From positions 50,001-70,000 of the forward strand of contig JAWQFJ010018283.1 of NCBI GenBank assembly GCA_034096865.1: DNA of 20,000 bases. Direction: 5' to 3'. The DNA comes from Theodoxus fluviatilis (Eukaryota; Mollusca; Gastropoda; Cycloneritida; Neritidae). The translations under genes were made by a program, and so were the position numbers. Positions within the stretch are counted from its first letter, which is position 1, and each line of letters starts with the position of its first letter. Of this stretch, positions 1 to 8,884 are shown piece after piece. The notes beneath the pieces were generated by a model. The model did no database searches, was not told where the DNA came from, and saw only the letters and a list, made by a program, of their open reading frames with translations.

Positions 1-80
1 ACGCTGTCAGGCTTCTCCGGTCTGCTGCCCTGGCGTGAGCTGCTGGTCTGGCCCTGAAACCCCTCTTGCTTCTCGCTCCG

Positions 81-215
81 TTGTCCGTCTTCTCCCCCCC
101 CCCCCCTCCTTCCCTCCAGCCCCTCCCCCCCCCCCTCCCTTCCGCCCCCCTGCCAGGGTGCCCTGCATCTTCTTGCCCCTTCCCGCGCTCTCTCCCCCTC
201 CAAGGCAGTTGCTTG
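81..215. repeat. C-rich polypyrimidine tract
   Basis: Almost every base is C or T, with an uninterrupted run of about 13 C near 94-106 and another of about 11 C near 125-135. The opposite strand is therefore purine-rich and G-rich. The tract ends near AG dinucleotides (CCAG around 155, GGCAG around 208) and superficially resembles a 3' splice site, but no exon can be recognised on its right. I regard it as low-complexity sequence. A splice acceptor for an exon near 209-330 is possible but unsupported. Confidence 0.8.
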
Positions 216-325
216 CCTTGCTTGCAGTCGGGTTAGCACGTAGCAAAACTAATAGCATCCAGCCAATTGGAGAGAAAGGATGGCTTCCCCTGCGGCTTCT
301 GAGCGCCCCGGTCCAGGGTCCACAG

Positions 326-333
326 TGACGTCA
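326..333. promoter_or_regulatory. Perfect palindromic CRE motif
   Basis: The octamer TGACGTCA is the full cAMP-response element recognised by CREB/ATF bZIP proteins in animals. The match is exact, but no promoter or transcription start can be placed next to it. Two further exact copies lie at 3561 and 4090. Confidence 0.3.
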
Positions 334-877
334 CGTCCATGGCAGAGAACCCCGAGCCAGTCTCCACGCCTGGACGCCCGCTTGTCGCAGATGAGGCTGG
401 AATTGACGCGGGCATTCAAGTGGAACGCGTGATGGAGTTGGACTGCTGTCCATGTGTGCAGTCATGCCCACTGAGTGTTTGATTGGTTACCCCCACCTCA
501 TCCATCTCTCCATAACTTCCTTGTCATAGTGGTGTGGCGCGGGTTTTCCTGGGCCTGGAACTGAAAGGTCACGAGTCGTTTGTGAGTAGGTGTCTGTAGC
601 ACTCAGTCGCAGGAACTTGGCATTTCCAATGTAATCGTTTTCCATTTCCGTCAATAAAATGCGAAGGTCGTTCCATTTCTAAGACAAACACCACACCCAA
701 TGAAAGAATGAACCAAAGAATGCATGAACTAATGCGGTTTTATTGCCTATCAGCCTTTGAATGCTATGTACTGACATTGATTGAGAACAAGTAAATGTGT
801 GGTTTTATGTAGCCTGGGTTTCATATTGCCTGTGCCTCAAAGCGCTGTACACGCAGTCCCTGGAGCCGGTTAGAAGA
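334..877. other. Low-copy DNA, no gene recognised
   Basis: No reading frame resembles a known protein. An AATAAA hexamer occurs near 654 but nothing upstream looks like a coding exon, so it is not called as a polyadenylation signal. The segment around 720-760 contains GCGGTTTTATTGCC, which recurs as GCGTTTTATTGCCC near 2387 and may be an outer part of the dispersed element described at 878-971. Confidence 0.6.
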
Positions 878-971
878 AGATCAAAGCAAGTCGCTATCTC
901 CCAGGTAATCACCTTTTACGAATGGCGTGGGCGTAGGGAGACGTGGTGGGTCTGCTCTGACCCCCGACCCA
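878..971. repeat. Dispersed element, copy 1
   Basis: This block aligns by eye to 2189-2278. Shared landmarks, in the same order, are AAGCRAGTC, a TCCC(C)AG step, TTACGAAT, AGGGAGACRTGGTGGG and a TCTKACCCCCRACC end. The two copies differ by substitutions and small indels, about one in five positions over the best part. The end with CCCCC and the preceding landmarks suggest an interspersed repeat of the SINE type, but I see no clear tRNA promoter boxes, no poly(A) tail and no target-site duplication, so the family is not named. A weaker similarity extends upstream to about 730. Confidence 0.5.
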
Positions 972-1170
972 CTGAGAGAACACAGCATCCAGAACTAGAG
1001 TGTCACCGTGTTCTGAATCTTTCCCTGGACTTGCATGAACATCAAGATTGTCGACAATCAAACATTCTCGCATTGACCTTTCACCTGTGACGGGAACGGG
1101 ATGGCGAAGGTTCCCAAATGTGTCCTTCCTCTTGGTGTTGCTTTCACTCACTCCCAGCGTGCGTAGTGCA
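972..1170. other. Low-copy spacer before the 19-bp array
   Basis: The segment carries no recognisable gene. Reading frames that cross it are extensions of the open frames in the adjacent 19-bp array. Confidence 0.5.
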
Positions 1171-1427
1171 GTGTCCGTGCATTGTTGCAGTGTGCGTGCA
1201 TTGTTGCTGTGTCCGTGCATTGTTGCGGTGTCCGTGCGTTGTTGCGGTATCCGTGCATTGTTGCGGTATCCGTGCGTTGTTGCGGTGTCCGTGCATTGTT
1301 GCGGTGTCCGTGCGTTGTTGCGGTGTCCGTGCATTGTTGCAGTGTGCGTGCATTGTTGCTGTGTCCGTGCATTGTTGCTGTGTACGTGCGTTGTTGCAGT
1401 GTCCATGCATTGTTGCAGTGTCCGTGC
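1171..1427. repeat. 19-bp minisatellite, about 13.5 units
   Basis: The unit is GTGTCCGTGCATTGTTGCG with common alternatives GTGTGCGTGC, GTATCCGTGC, GCGTTG for GCATTG, and A or T for the last base. Because 19 is not a multiple of three and no phase of the unit on either strand contains a stop codon, all six frames stay open through the array, giving mutually overlapping ORFs of 101-222 codons in every frame. This is a property of the repeat and not evidence for a protein. Units carrying GCATTG and GCGTTG alternate irregularly, which suggests past duplication of unit pairs. Confidence 0.95.
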
Positions 1428-1683
1428 TGTGCGTGCCAGACACCGTTGTCCACTCAGGGTAGGCACGGCAGCTCGACGCTTGAGCAGTCTGGCACGGCGG
1501 CGCCATCTTCCAGCCCGCAATTTCTGTCCACGGCTCTGCGGTCTCTGCCGCCCTCTTCCGTTGTGAGGCTTGTCCAAATAAAATATCTCCCGCCAGCCTC
1601 GCCATGGCGCCCGCCTTTACCTGTCTTGCTCCTGCCAAGAGTACACACCGTGGGGGACGCTCTTCCTGTGGAGTCGGTTCCAG
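1428..1683. other. Low-copy DNA with a YY1-like motif
   Basis: The segment is GC-rich at its left. GCCATCTT at 1502-1509 is the reverse complement of AAGATGGC, the core of the YY1 site, and sits in a CGGCGGCGCCATC context typical of some TATA-less promoters. AATAAA lies near 1577. Neither signal can be tied to a transcript, and no coding exon is recognised. Confidence 0.3.
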
Positions 1684-1770
1684 CCCTTTGATACAGGAGT
1701 TGCCTGCCCTTTATTGAAGAGTTGTCCGCCCTTTGTCCCAGCAGTTTTCCCGCCCTTTCCGCTGTTCCCA
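1684..1770. repeat. Degenerate 22-24-bp tandem repeat, 4 units
   Basis: Four units begin with CCCTTT at 1684, 1707, 1729 and 1753. Each continues with an AG(A/C)AGTT or related segment and ends in CCTG, TCCG or CCCG. The unit length drifts by a base or two. The third junction creates TTTTCCCGCC, which fits the E2F consensus TTTSSCGC, but this could be chance in a sequence of this composition. Confidence 0.6.
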
Positions 1771-1867
1771 CAGAGTGGCCTCCCGTGTTCCTATAGAGAG
1801 CTCGGTGTTTTTCCGCATCGACTTGCAGTGGGTTGCAGCTTGCGACGTGTGGGCACTGGGAACGGGG

Positions 1868-2030
1868 AGTATGGGAGTATTGGCCGCTAGAGGGCGGGGT
1901 GGTTGGGGTGGTTGGGAGTATGGGAGTAATGGCCGCTAGAGTGTGGGGTGTATGTTAGTAATGGCCGCTAGGGGAGGGGGGGGGGGGGTAGGAGTCTGGG
2001 AGTAATTGCCCATAGAGGATGGGGGATGGG
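1868..2030 (+). promoter_or_regulatory. Tandem cluster of CTCF-like motifs
   Basis: A phrase of the form GTATGGGAGTAATGGCCGCTAG is tandemly repeated with variable spacing. The motif inside starts at 1881, 1930, 1962 and, more degenerate, 2006. The first copy reads TGGCCGCTAGAGGGCGGGG. It matches the animal CTCF core pattern (CC-ASYAG-RKGGC) at all positions except G for A after CCG. The second copy has GAGTGTGGGG and the third GGGGAGGGGG in the right half; the fourth has TTGCCCATAGAGGATGGGG. CTCF is known to bind such sites in bilaterian animals as an insulator and loop anchor. Here the motif match is seen, and occupancy is inferred. A run of about 14 G follows the third copy. Confidence 0.35.
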
Positions 2031-2097
2031 GGTAAGGACGAAAGGGTCAAGTTGTCAGGGGAGGGGAGGAGAGGTGCTGAGGCAGCGAGGAGGTGAG

Positions 2098-2316
2098 AGC
2101 AATGAGTGAATGAATGCAACTTTATGACCTCTCATCCTCTGTAGTTTATAAACGGCCATTGATCATGAAATCACGAGAACAGGTCGGAGCAAAAGCGAGT
2201 CACATCACGACTCCCCAGTCATTCGTCTCTTACGAATCGCGCAGGGAGACATGGTGGGGCTATTCTTACCCCCAACCACGAGGGGGTGTATTCTTACCCC
2301 CAACCACCAGGGGGTT
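2098..2316. repeat. Dispersed element, copy 2, with hairpin tail duplication
   Basis: The part from 2189 to 2278 aligns with 878-971 (TTACGAAT, AGGGAGACATGGTGGG, TCTTACCCCCAACC). The left part, with AACTTTATGACCTCTCATC, is weakly similar to the sequence near 730 in copy 1. At its end, a segment of about 28 bp beginning ATTCTTACCCCCAACCAC is duplicated (2262-2289 and 2290-2316). Each duplicate contains ACCCCC facing GGGGGT across 8 bases, so it can fold into a 6-bp GC hairpin. Copy 1 has only the left arm of this structure. Confidence 0.5.
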
Positions 2317-2799
2317 AGATAAGAGCAAGCAGAGGGGCGCAGAGTTGGTAATAAGAAATGAAGATAAATGTACTAGTCTGATATTGCGTTTTATTGCCCG
2401 TATCTGGGAATCAAACCGCTTTTCTAGTTGCTTGAGCAGGCAGTGAGGGGCGGGCAGCGGGGGACAGGCTGGAAACAGAGTTTCTCTTCGCCGCTGGATC
2501 TTGCTACCTTGTGGCGCGTGTTTGGGTCCACTTGGAGGCAGACGATAAACAGATCTGCATAACTGCCCATTGTGCCAGGCGATCGAAGGACGCCAGGGGA
2601 GAAAAACGGATTGCGAACAGATTGCGCCAGAAGCGACGCCCAGCGTAGTGAAGGCCCGGCTCCCGCCAGCGTTTTCTCAGCTTGTTTGACCACGTGGCCT
2701 TGTCCGTGAGATCAGCGGAATCGATGCATCGATCTGTCGATCCCTGATCTGTTGAAGTGCACGGCGCCCTCGGGAATGAGGGAAAAGTGGCGCCTGCTG
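2317..2799. other. Low-copy DNA, no gene recognised
   Basis: The segment near 2382-2405 (GCGTTTTATTGCCC) resembles the upstream part of dispersed element copy 1 and could be a third, very partial copy. No exon, RNA gene or promoter is recognised. AT- and GC-content are balanced. Confidence 0.5.
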
Positions 2800-2888
2800 T
2801 TTGGCAGCCAGAGTTTGGCAGCCAGAGTTTGGCAGCCAGAATTTGGCAGCCAGAGTTTAGCAGCAACAGTTTAACAGCAAGAGTTTGG
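2800..2888. repeat. 14-bp tandem repeat, about 6 units
   Basis: The unit is TTTGGCAGCCAGAG. The first four units are nearly identical, and the last two decay to TTTAGCAGCAACAG and TTTAACAGCAAGAG. The gradient from perfect to degenerate runs left to right. Confidence 0.9.
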
Positions 2889-2950
2889 CTCCTTTGGCCT
2901 ACCTGCATGCTCGAGTGAGCTGTCACTGGGTGTTTTCCTGCATACTGTAG

Positions 2951-3417
<467 letters not shown>

Positions 3418-3560
3418 TGTCAACAGGGATTTGTGAAAGTACCGGCAATGGAATGGGTGTACTTGGGTTTGGCTGAAGTCTTTCATATTTCCACCACACA
3501 CGCATTCAGTTTTCAGCGTTGTCTCTGGGCAGCCTTGGACGCAGTACTGCTAATAGAACC

Positions 3561-3568
3561 TGACGTCA
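3561..3568. promoter_or_regulatory. Perfect palindromic CRE motif
   Basis: An exact TGACGTCA followed by C, as at 326. No associated core promoter is seen. Confidence 0.3.
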
Positions 3569-4089
3569 CTTTCTAGTTGTAGCCAGCTGTGCAGTTCCAG
3601 AATTTGAACGACTGTTCCTAGATAAAGATTTTTGACAGGTTACGTTTTTGTCAGCCATGCAGCCGAAGTCAGACTTTCTGTTGAAACTTCCGCAAATGTC
3701 GTTAATGTTGACCATAATTTTTATTTATGATTATGCCTTGCTTCATTCCACGTAACTTCAGTACGTGAGACTGATCAGATATATTGTACATTACAACTTG
3801 TCACTGACAAATAAGCCTGGGGTCTGACAGCTCGCTGCAATCATAGTATTCATTTCAGTCCATTATGTTATCCGACAAAGATATGTTCGCGTTGATATCT
3901 ACAACTGTGTGCACAGGATAAAGTACTGACGAATGAAATATCCAGGACGAAACGCAATCCGCAGATTCTGATTGGGAGGAAGTCGGTCTAATCTTCGAGA
4001 CGACGTTGGGAGGGAGTCTGTGAGGGAAGAGAGAGATCTCCAGGCAGAGCTGTCTACAAGAGTTCCTGGGGCTCCAGGCTACTGCCGCG

Positions 4090-4097
4090 TGACGTCA
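4090..4097. promoter_or_regulatory. Perfect palindromic CRE motif
   Basis: An exact TGACGTCA within GCGTGACGTCATCG, in a locally GC-rich segment that begins near 4070. Of the three copies this one has the most promoter-like surroundings, but no TATA box or initiator stands out. Confidence 0.3.
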
Positions 4098-4821
4098 TCG
4101 TTCCTGACGGGTGCCCCAGCTGGGCGTCGCGGCTGAGGAAGACAGGCAGGCCACGGAAGTGGCAGAGGCGCAAGTGCAATGCTGCAGAGGCTTCTCGAAG
4201 CGAGTAGAGACAGCAAGAAGCAACAAGGGCTTTCACCAGGCAGGCACCTCTGACCCCTGGGGCGTAGGCAGCTCTGTAGGAAGCTGTAACTCTCGCCAGT
4301 CTCACTGCGTGGAGGAAGGAGGAAGTGTGGGAACTTTACAACGCCGACCAGTCGTCGCCTGAGATCCATACGGACTGGCGCTCGCGGTAGAGTTACCATC
4401 AGAGATCGTGCCTAGGCCACGTGTGTTACACCCGCAGCTTTCAGCCAGCTATTTCTCCTGGCAGACTTACGTGAAGATCAATGCAAAAGGGGAGTGTGCT
4501 GCACGCCTTTGCAGTCGACAGACTTGGCCGGAGGCGACTGAGAAGAGCATCCTGGCATGGCACCACTACGCACCCCTGCTTCCGTCACGCACCCATTCTG
4601 CGACGTGACATTCTTGTCTCCCTTGCTCTGCACATTCCTCAAGAAGGTGACGCTTTGCACCTTTCTATGAAGGAGCGAAAGAAAATGTCAGAGTGGCTCT
4701 ACCTTGAGTCGTGTCGGTCAAGAAAAACGAACCTCCAGAGTTCCATTTTGTGTCACCTGCCATCTTGGAAATGGCGCTTGCCGACGTGGAGATGGAGCCA
4801 CGTACTCTTCTCTGTTTTCAG

Positions 4822-6130
4822 ATTAATTGATATGTCCTTCACTAATTGGTGTCTCCTTCGCTAATTGGTGTCTCCTTCATGAATTGGTGTCTTCTTTGCT
4901 AATTGGTGTCTCCTTCATTAATTATTGTCTCCTTCGCTAATTGGTGTCTCCTTCACTAATTGGTGTCTCCTTCATTAATTGGTGTCTCTTTCACTAATTG
5001 ATGTCTCCTTCACTAATTGGTGTCTCCTTCACTAATTGGTGTCTCCTTATTTAATTGGTGTCTTCTTCGCTATTTGGTGTCTCCTTCGCTAATTGGTGTC
5101 TCCTTCACTAATTGGTGTCTCCTTCGCTAATTGGTGTCTCCTTCACTAATAGGTGTCTCATTCGCTAATTGGTGTCTCCTTCCCTAATTGGTATCTCCTT
5201 TTGGTGTCTCCTTCACTAATTGGTGTCTCCTTTATTAATTGGTGTCTCCTTCACTAATTGGTGTCTCCTTCGATAATTGGTGTCTCCTTCACTAATTGTT
5301 GTCTTCTTCACTAATTGATGTCTCCTTCGATAATTGGTGTCTCCTTCACTAATTGGTGTCTCCTTCACTAATTGGTGTCTTCTTCACTAATTGGTGTCTC
5401 CTTCGCTAATTGGTGTCTCCTTCACTAATTGGTGTCTTCTTCACTAATTGGTGTCTCCTTCGCTAATTGGTGTCTCCTTCACTAATTGTGTCTTCTTCAC
5501 TAATTGGTGTCTCCTTTACTAATTGGTGTCTCTTTTTCTAATTCATGTCTCCTTTACTATTTCGTGTCCCCTTTAATAATTGGTTTCTCCTTTACTAATT
5601 GATGTCCCCTTTACTAATTGGTGTCTCCTTATTTAAATGGTGTCTCCTTCACTAATTGGTCTCTCTTTTACTAAGTCTCCTTTACAAATTGGTGTCTCCG
5701 TTACTAATTGATATCTCCTTTACTAATTAGTGTCTCCTTTACTAATTGGTGTCCCCTTTATTAATTGGTGCCTTCTTTACCAAATGGTGTCTTCTTTACT
5801 AATTGGTGTACCCTTTATTAATTAATGTATCCTTTATGAATTGGTGTCTCCTTTACTATTTTGTGTGTTCTTTACTAATTGATGTCTCCTTTACTAATTG
5901 GTGTCTCCTTCACTAATTGGTGTCTCCTTTACTAATTGATGTCTCCTTTACTAATTGGTGTCCCCTTTATTAATTGGTGTCCCTTTATTTATTGGTTTCT
6001 CAATCCCTAATTGGTGTCATTTATTAATTGTCTCCTTTTATTAATTGGTGTCTCCTTGACTAATTGGAGTCTCCATCATTAATTGGTGTCTCATTTATTA
6101 GTTGGGGTCACCGCTATTAATTGGTGTCTT
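4822..6130. repeat. 19-bp minisatellite, about 69 units
   Basis: The unit is ACTAATTGGTGTCTCCTTC. Frequent alternatives are GCTAATTG, ATTAATTG, GATAATTG and TTTACTAATTG. Left of about 5500 the units mostly end CCTTC. To the right they become T-rich (CCTTT), with more indels, partial units (for example 17-18-bp forms near 5190 and 5670) and changes such as GTCCCC. The unit contains TAA, and with a 19-bp period that stop visits every frame, so the array has no long ORF. It is unrelated in sequence to the 19-bp repeat at 1171. Confidence 0.97.
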
Positions 6131-7111
6131 CTGTGCTCCTTAGTTCCGCTGTCAGCTATCCAAAGGAAATATCCCATCTACAGACAGAAGTATCGTTTCA
6201 TAGCAAAGCACCGTTTGTACGGATTCCATTGCTGATATTGATTTGTAACTTAAGTGTACGGTACACACGCTTTTTTCATTTGAAAAAAATAATAAAACCG
6301 AGATACCCTTTTCTGCGAATGAGATTCGATATAATTTTTCGGGGGCGTGTGAAAAAATATTTTGCTAGGCGCCATCGAAACCCATTCGTGTTTAAGGAAG
6401 TACAGTGCGTTCGATTAATCCTATAATTGATGCTTGAGCACTGCGTTTCTCATCGCCTGCTATGTAACTGCCGTGCCGTTGCGCAAGATGACGCAGGTGG
6501 ACAGGGGCGTGTTTACTGTGTGGCAGTTCCATTGACTGCCATTGAACGCGGCCCACGGACACGCGCCAAAGGACAGTTGTGGTGCCGCTGCTTCCCAGGA
6601 CGCCCGGATGAGGAGGACACATCGAGCGGACAACAGGCGTGATTACCTTGCTGGCCGCGGCTCGCCTTTCCTGTGTAGTTAGGCAGGGACGCGCTGCATG
6701 CACAACACGGACGTATTTGACCAGTAAACCCTTTCTCCTCTATATTTCACAAGGGAACTATTCAGGGTAGATGTCAGTTTGCTCTAGTGGGTCAGTCAGT
6801 GCGAAACACGTAGGCGTCTGTCTACCTACCCATGACAGCCTGGCTGTCGTGACCCCAAGAATTCTCTCCTCGTTTACTGAGCCCGCTGTTTGGCCTGGTT
6901 TTTTTTTAGTTTGCCTGCTACGTTCTGTAACATTTGTTGTCAAGGTTGATTCTTTGACATTTTCAGAACGAAGAATATTTGTTTGCTCCGTTGTGCCAAA
7001 AAAAATGTGCTCAGTTAGGACATCAGGTTGTTATGGACTATTTCGTCCATTATTCTCTGTCCTGTAACGATATGGAAAGATGCATGAATAGATAACGTGG
7101 ACAAACATAAA
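6131..7111. other. Low-copy DNA, partly AT-rich, no gene recognised
   Basis: 6230-6420 is AT-rich, then 6430-6700 is GC-richer with short unmatched reading frames (up to 103 codons) on both strands. No family or motif is recognised in any of them. The boundary with the minisatellite falls near 6130, where the last unit GGTGTCTTC runs into unique sequence. Confidence 0.5.
6254..6296. other. Two adjacent inverted repeats with AATAAA
   Basis: GTGTAC-G-GTACAC (6254-6266) is a perfect inverted repeat with a one-base centre. Five bases later, TTTTTTCA-TT-TGAAAAAA (6271-6288) is a second perfect inverted repeat with an 8-bp stem and two-base centre, followed at once by AATAAA (6291-6296). The structures are visible in the sequence. 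A role as a transcript 3' end or cruciform is inference, and AT-rich DNA gives such motifs by chance. Confidence 0.4.
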
Positions 7112-7190
7112 TGGACGGACGGACGGATGGATTGATGAATGGTTGGACGAATGATAGATGAATTGGTGAATATATTGGTGGGGGTTAGGG
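7112..7190. repeat. Degenerate (GGAC/GGAT)n tract
   Basis: GGACGGACGGACGGATGG is followed by decaying GATT, GAAT and GGTT tetramers. It leads within about 10 bp into the (GA)n tract on its right. Confidence 0.7.
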
Positions 7191-7196
7191 ATGAGG

Positions 7197-7199
<3 letters not shown>

Positions 7200-7284
<85 letters not shown>
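7200..7284. repeat. (GA)n microsatellite, 42 units
   Basis: About 84 bp of uninterrupted GA. The Ser-Leu repeats in the minus-strand reading frames here are a by-product. Confidence 0.98.
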
Positions 7285-7288
<4 letters not shown>

Positions 7289-8502
7289 TAGTGCATGTAG
7301 AGACACATTTGAAATTGATGTTTGAGGTGGTTCATCATTACATCACTCTTTAGTTCATCTGTCTCACCACCAATGAGGTAGCGCTGCAGGACTGCCTCCG
7401 CCCTGGCCCCTCCCCACAGACAGGTTGCCTCACTCCAGGATTCCTGACGCTGCAGCCTCCAGGACGCGGTGCCTGGGCAATCCCAGTGCCGGTGTGCCTG
7501 GCCTTGGCGGAATGACGGTGCCGCCTCTAATGCTTCTAGGATGGCTCCAAGAAGCTTTCTCGTCGGGTTTCGTCTGCGCAACAGAGGTGTTGGAACGTAA
7601 ACAGCCTGTACTATTCATTTCCCCCGGGCACCCGCGTCCCGCGCCTCCTCTTCAAGATGATTTGTTGTTTCTAGCGAGGAATGCGGATGGCAGAAAGAAG
7701 CATTGTTTAGAGAACAAGGTACCAGGACCTCTGCTCTTGACAGGGAATATTTCACCGCCAGCAACAAAAACACCAGGCGCTTCTTCAGAGGCAGAAGGCG
7801 GGCAGTCCCGGAATAAACAGCTCCGTGGATAGGCGGCCCGAGTCAGGCAGGGCCGAGGAGGGGAGAGGCCGCCCTGTTCTTCCCTCTCCAGACACCAGAC
7901 GTGTCCCAGCCAGGAATGACTTAGAGCTGGAGGGTGGAGAGCGTGAAAAAACACTGTCCATTACCCTGGAACGCAAAGTTTTTCGCTGTAACAGCCAGCT
8001 TTCCATGTGAAGTCGACCTGCTTTCAGAGGTGTGAGTGGTTCCGGTGCGTGTAGCACTAGCGAGCGATAGCGTCTCAACAGCGGACCCAAAAGCTGCCGT
8101 TATAACAGATCGTCTTCATCAACAAATACCATTCAGCGGCCCCGACCGTCTGTTATATTCCCCTTTGGAGACATATGCTGCAGGCACTTCTACTCCACAA
8201 ACTCGCGGGCATCTGTGTTCTTTTAGCCGAGAAAAGACGACAGTGGTCAGAAATCTACCATTCAAAGGGAAAACACCACAAACAGACCTTTGTTGATGAT
8301 AACGTCGTACAAACTTTTTGCTTATAATACGGCGCGCTTTTTGTTTCTGTAATCAACAAATGGGAAAAGATCGACCGTGTTCATAGGTTTTTGAGCACCC
8401 AAACTGTAGATGCGTAGGTCGGTGCTGATCTTAAAGTGTGGGAAGGGGGACAACTGTTTCAACCGGTCTTTAGAAGGCAGAACTAGGGGTCGTTCAACTC
8501 CC
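7285..8502. other. Low-copy DNA, no gene recognised
   Basis: The segment is moderately GC-rich between 7380 and 7960, with overlapping reading frames on both strands of 60-135 codons. These include one on + at 7425-7832, which I checked for domains by eye without recognising any. The overlapping opposite frames show no difference in quality. Nothing RNA-like is seen apart from the SINE-like segment that follows. Confidence 0.5.
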
Positions 8503-8519
8503 CCAGGGGATGGAGTTTC

Positions 8520-8640
8520 ACTCATTGATCTGCAGCTGTGAATCTTTATGCGTCAGTCTCAAGGCGGCTGTAAGCGACGCCTGCCCTGAATCGAAGGTTA
8601 CGGGTTCAATACTCCATCGGGGTCGACATTCCTGGGCACC
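8520..8640 (+). repeat. tRNA-related SINE-like segment
   Basis: GTTCAATAC at 8604-8612 fits the RNA polymerase III B-box pattern GWTCRANNC. It sits in CGGGTTCAATACTCC, like a tRNA T-arm with a short GGG/CTC stem. Upstream, GTAAGCGACGCCTGCCCTGAA resembles the D-arm to anticodon region of tRNA-derived SINE heads, but the A box is degenerate. A full cloverleaf cannot be drawn, so this is not called as a tRNA gene. The 3' limit and any LINE-related tail are not defined. Confidence 0.4.
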
Positions 8641-8884
8641 CGCACGCCCGGGTCCCCAGGGAGCCGCCCGGGCTAGAGGGTTCCCTGGAGGGGGTTGCGT
8701 GTTGATACGCCTGAAGACTTCGTGGGCCGGGAGGGCCGCGCCGTCGCCTGGGGGTCCTTGTGGGTCCCTGCCCATGTGTGGCTGTGCTGGAACGCGCGCT
8801 AGGAGCTGGGCGTCTGTCTGCCCGTGTTTCCTCTCTCGCAGTCTGCACGCCACGTGTCCTCAGCTCTCTCTCGCCCCGACCTAT
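8641..8884. other. GC-rich spacer before the 22-bp array
   Basis: Unique GC-rich sequence containing CCCGGGTCCCCAGGG-type self-complementary stretches near 8648-8670. No gene is recognised. Part of it may be the body of the SINE-like element on its left. Confidence 0.4.

Noticed and set aside
140..240. 3' splice site and exon after the pyrimidine tract
   Set aside because: AG dinucleotides after C/T-rich DNA are expected by chance, and no coding potential or family is visible in the sequence that follows.
4111..4864. Short plus-strand ORFs of 83-127 codons in low-copy DNA
   Set aside because: There is no recognisable motif, competing frames occur on the other strand, and one of them ends inside the neighbouring minisatellite.
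7180..7200. Telomeric repeat
   Set aside because: GTTAGGG occurs only once near 7186 and is not repeated.
8560..8640. Functional tRNA gene
   Set aside because: Only the T-arm/B-box part is convincing. No acceptor stem, anticodon arm or clean A box could be drawn.
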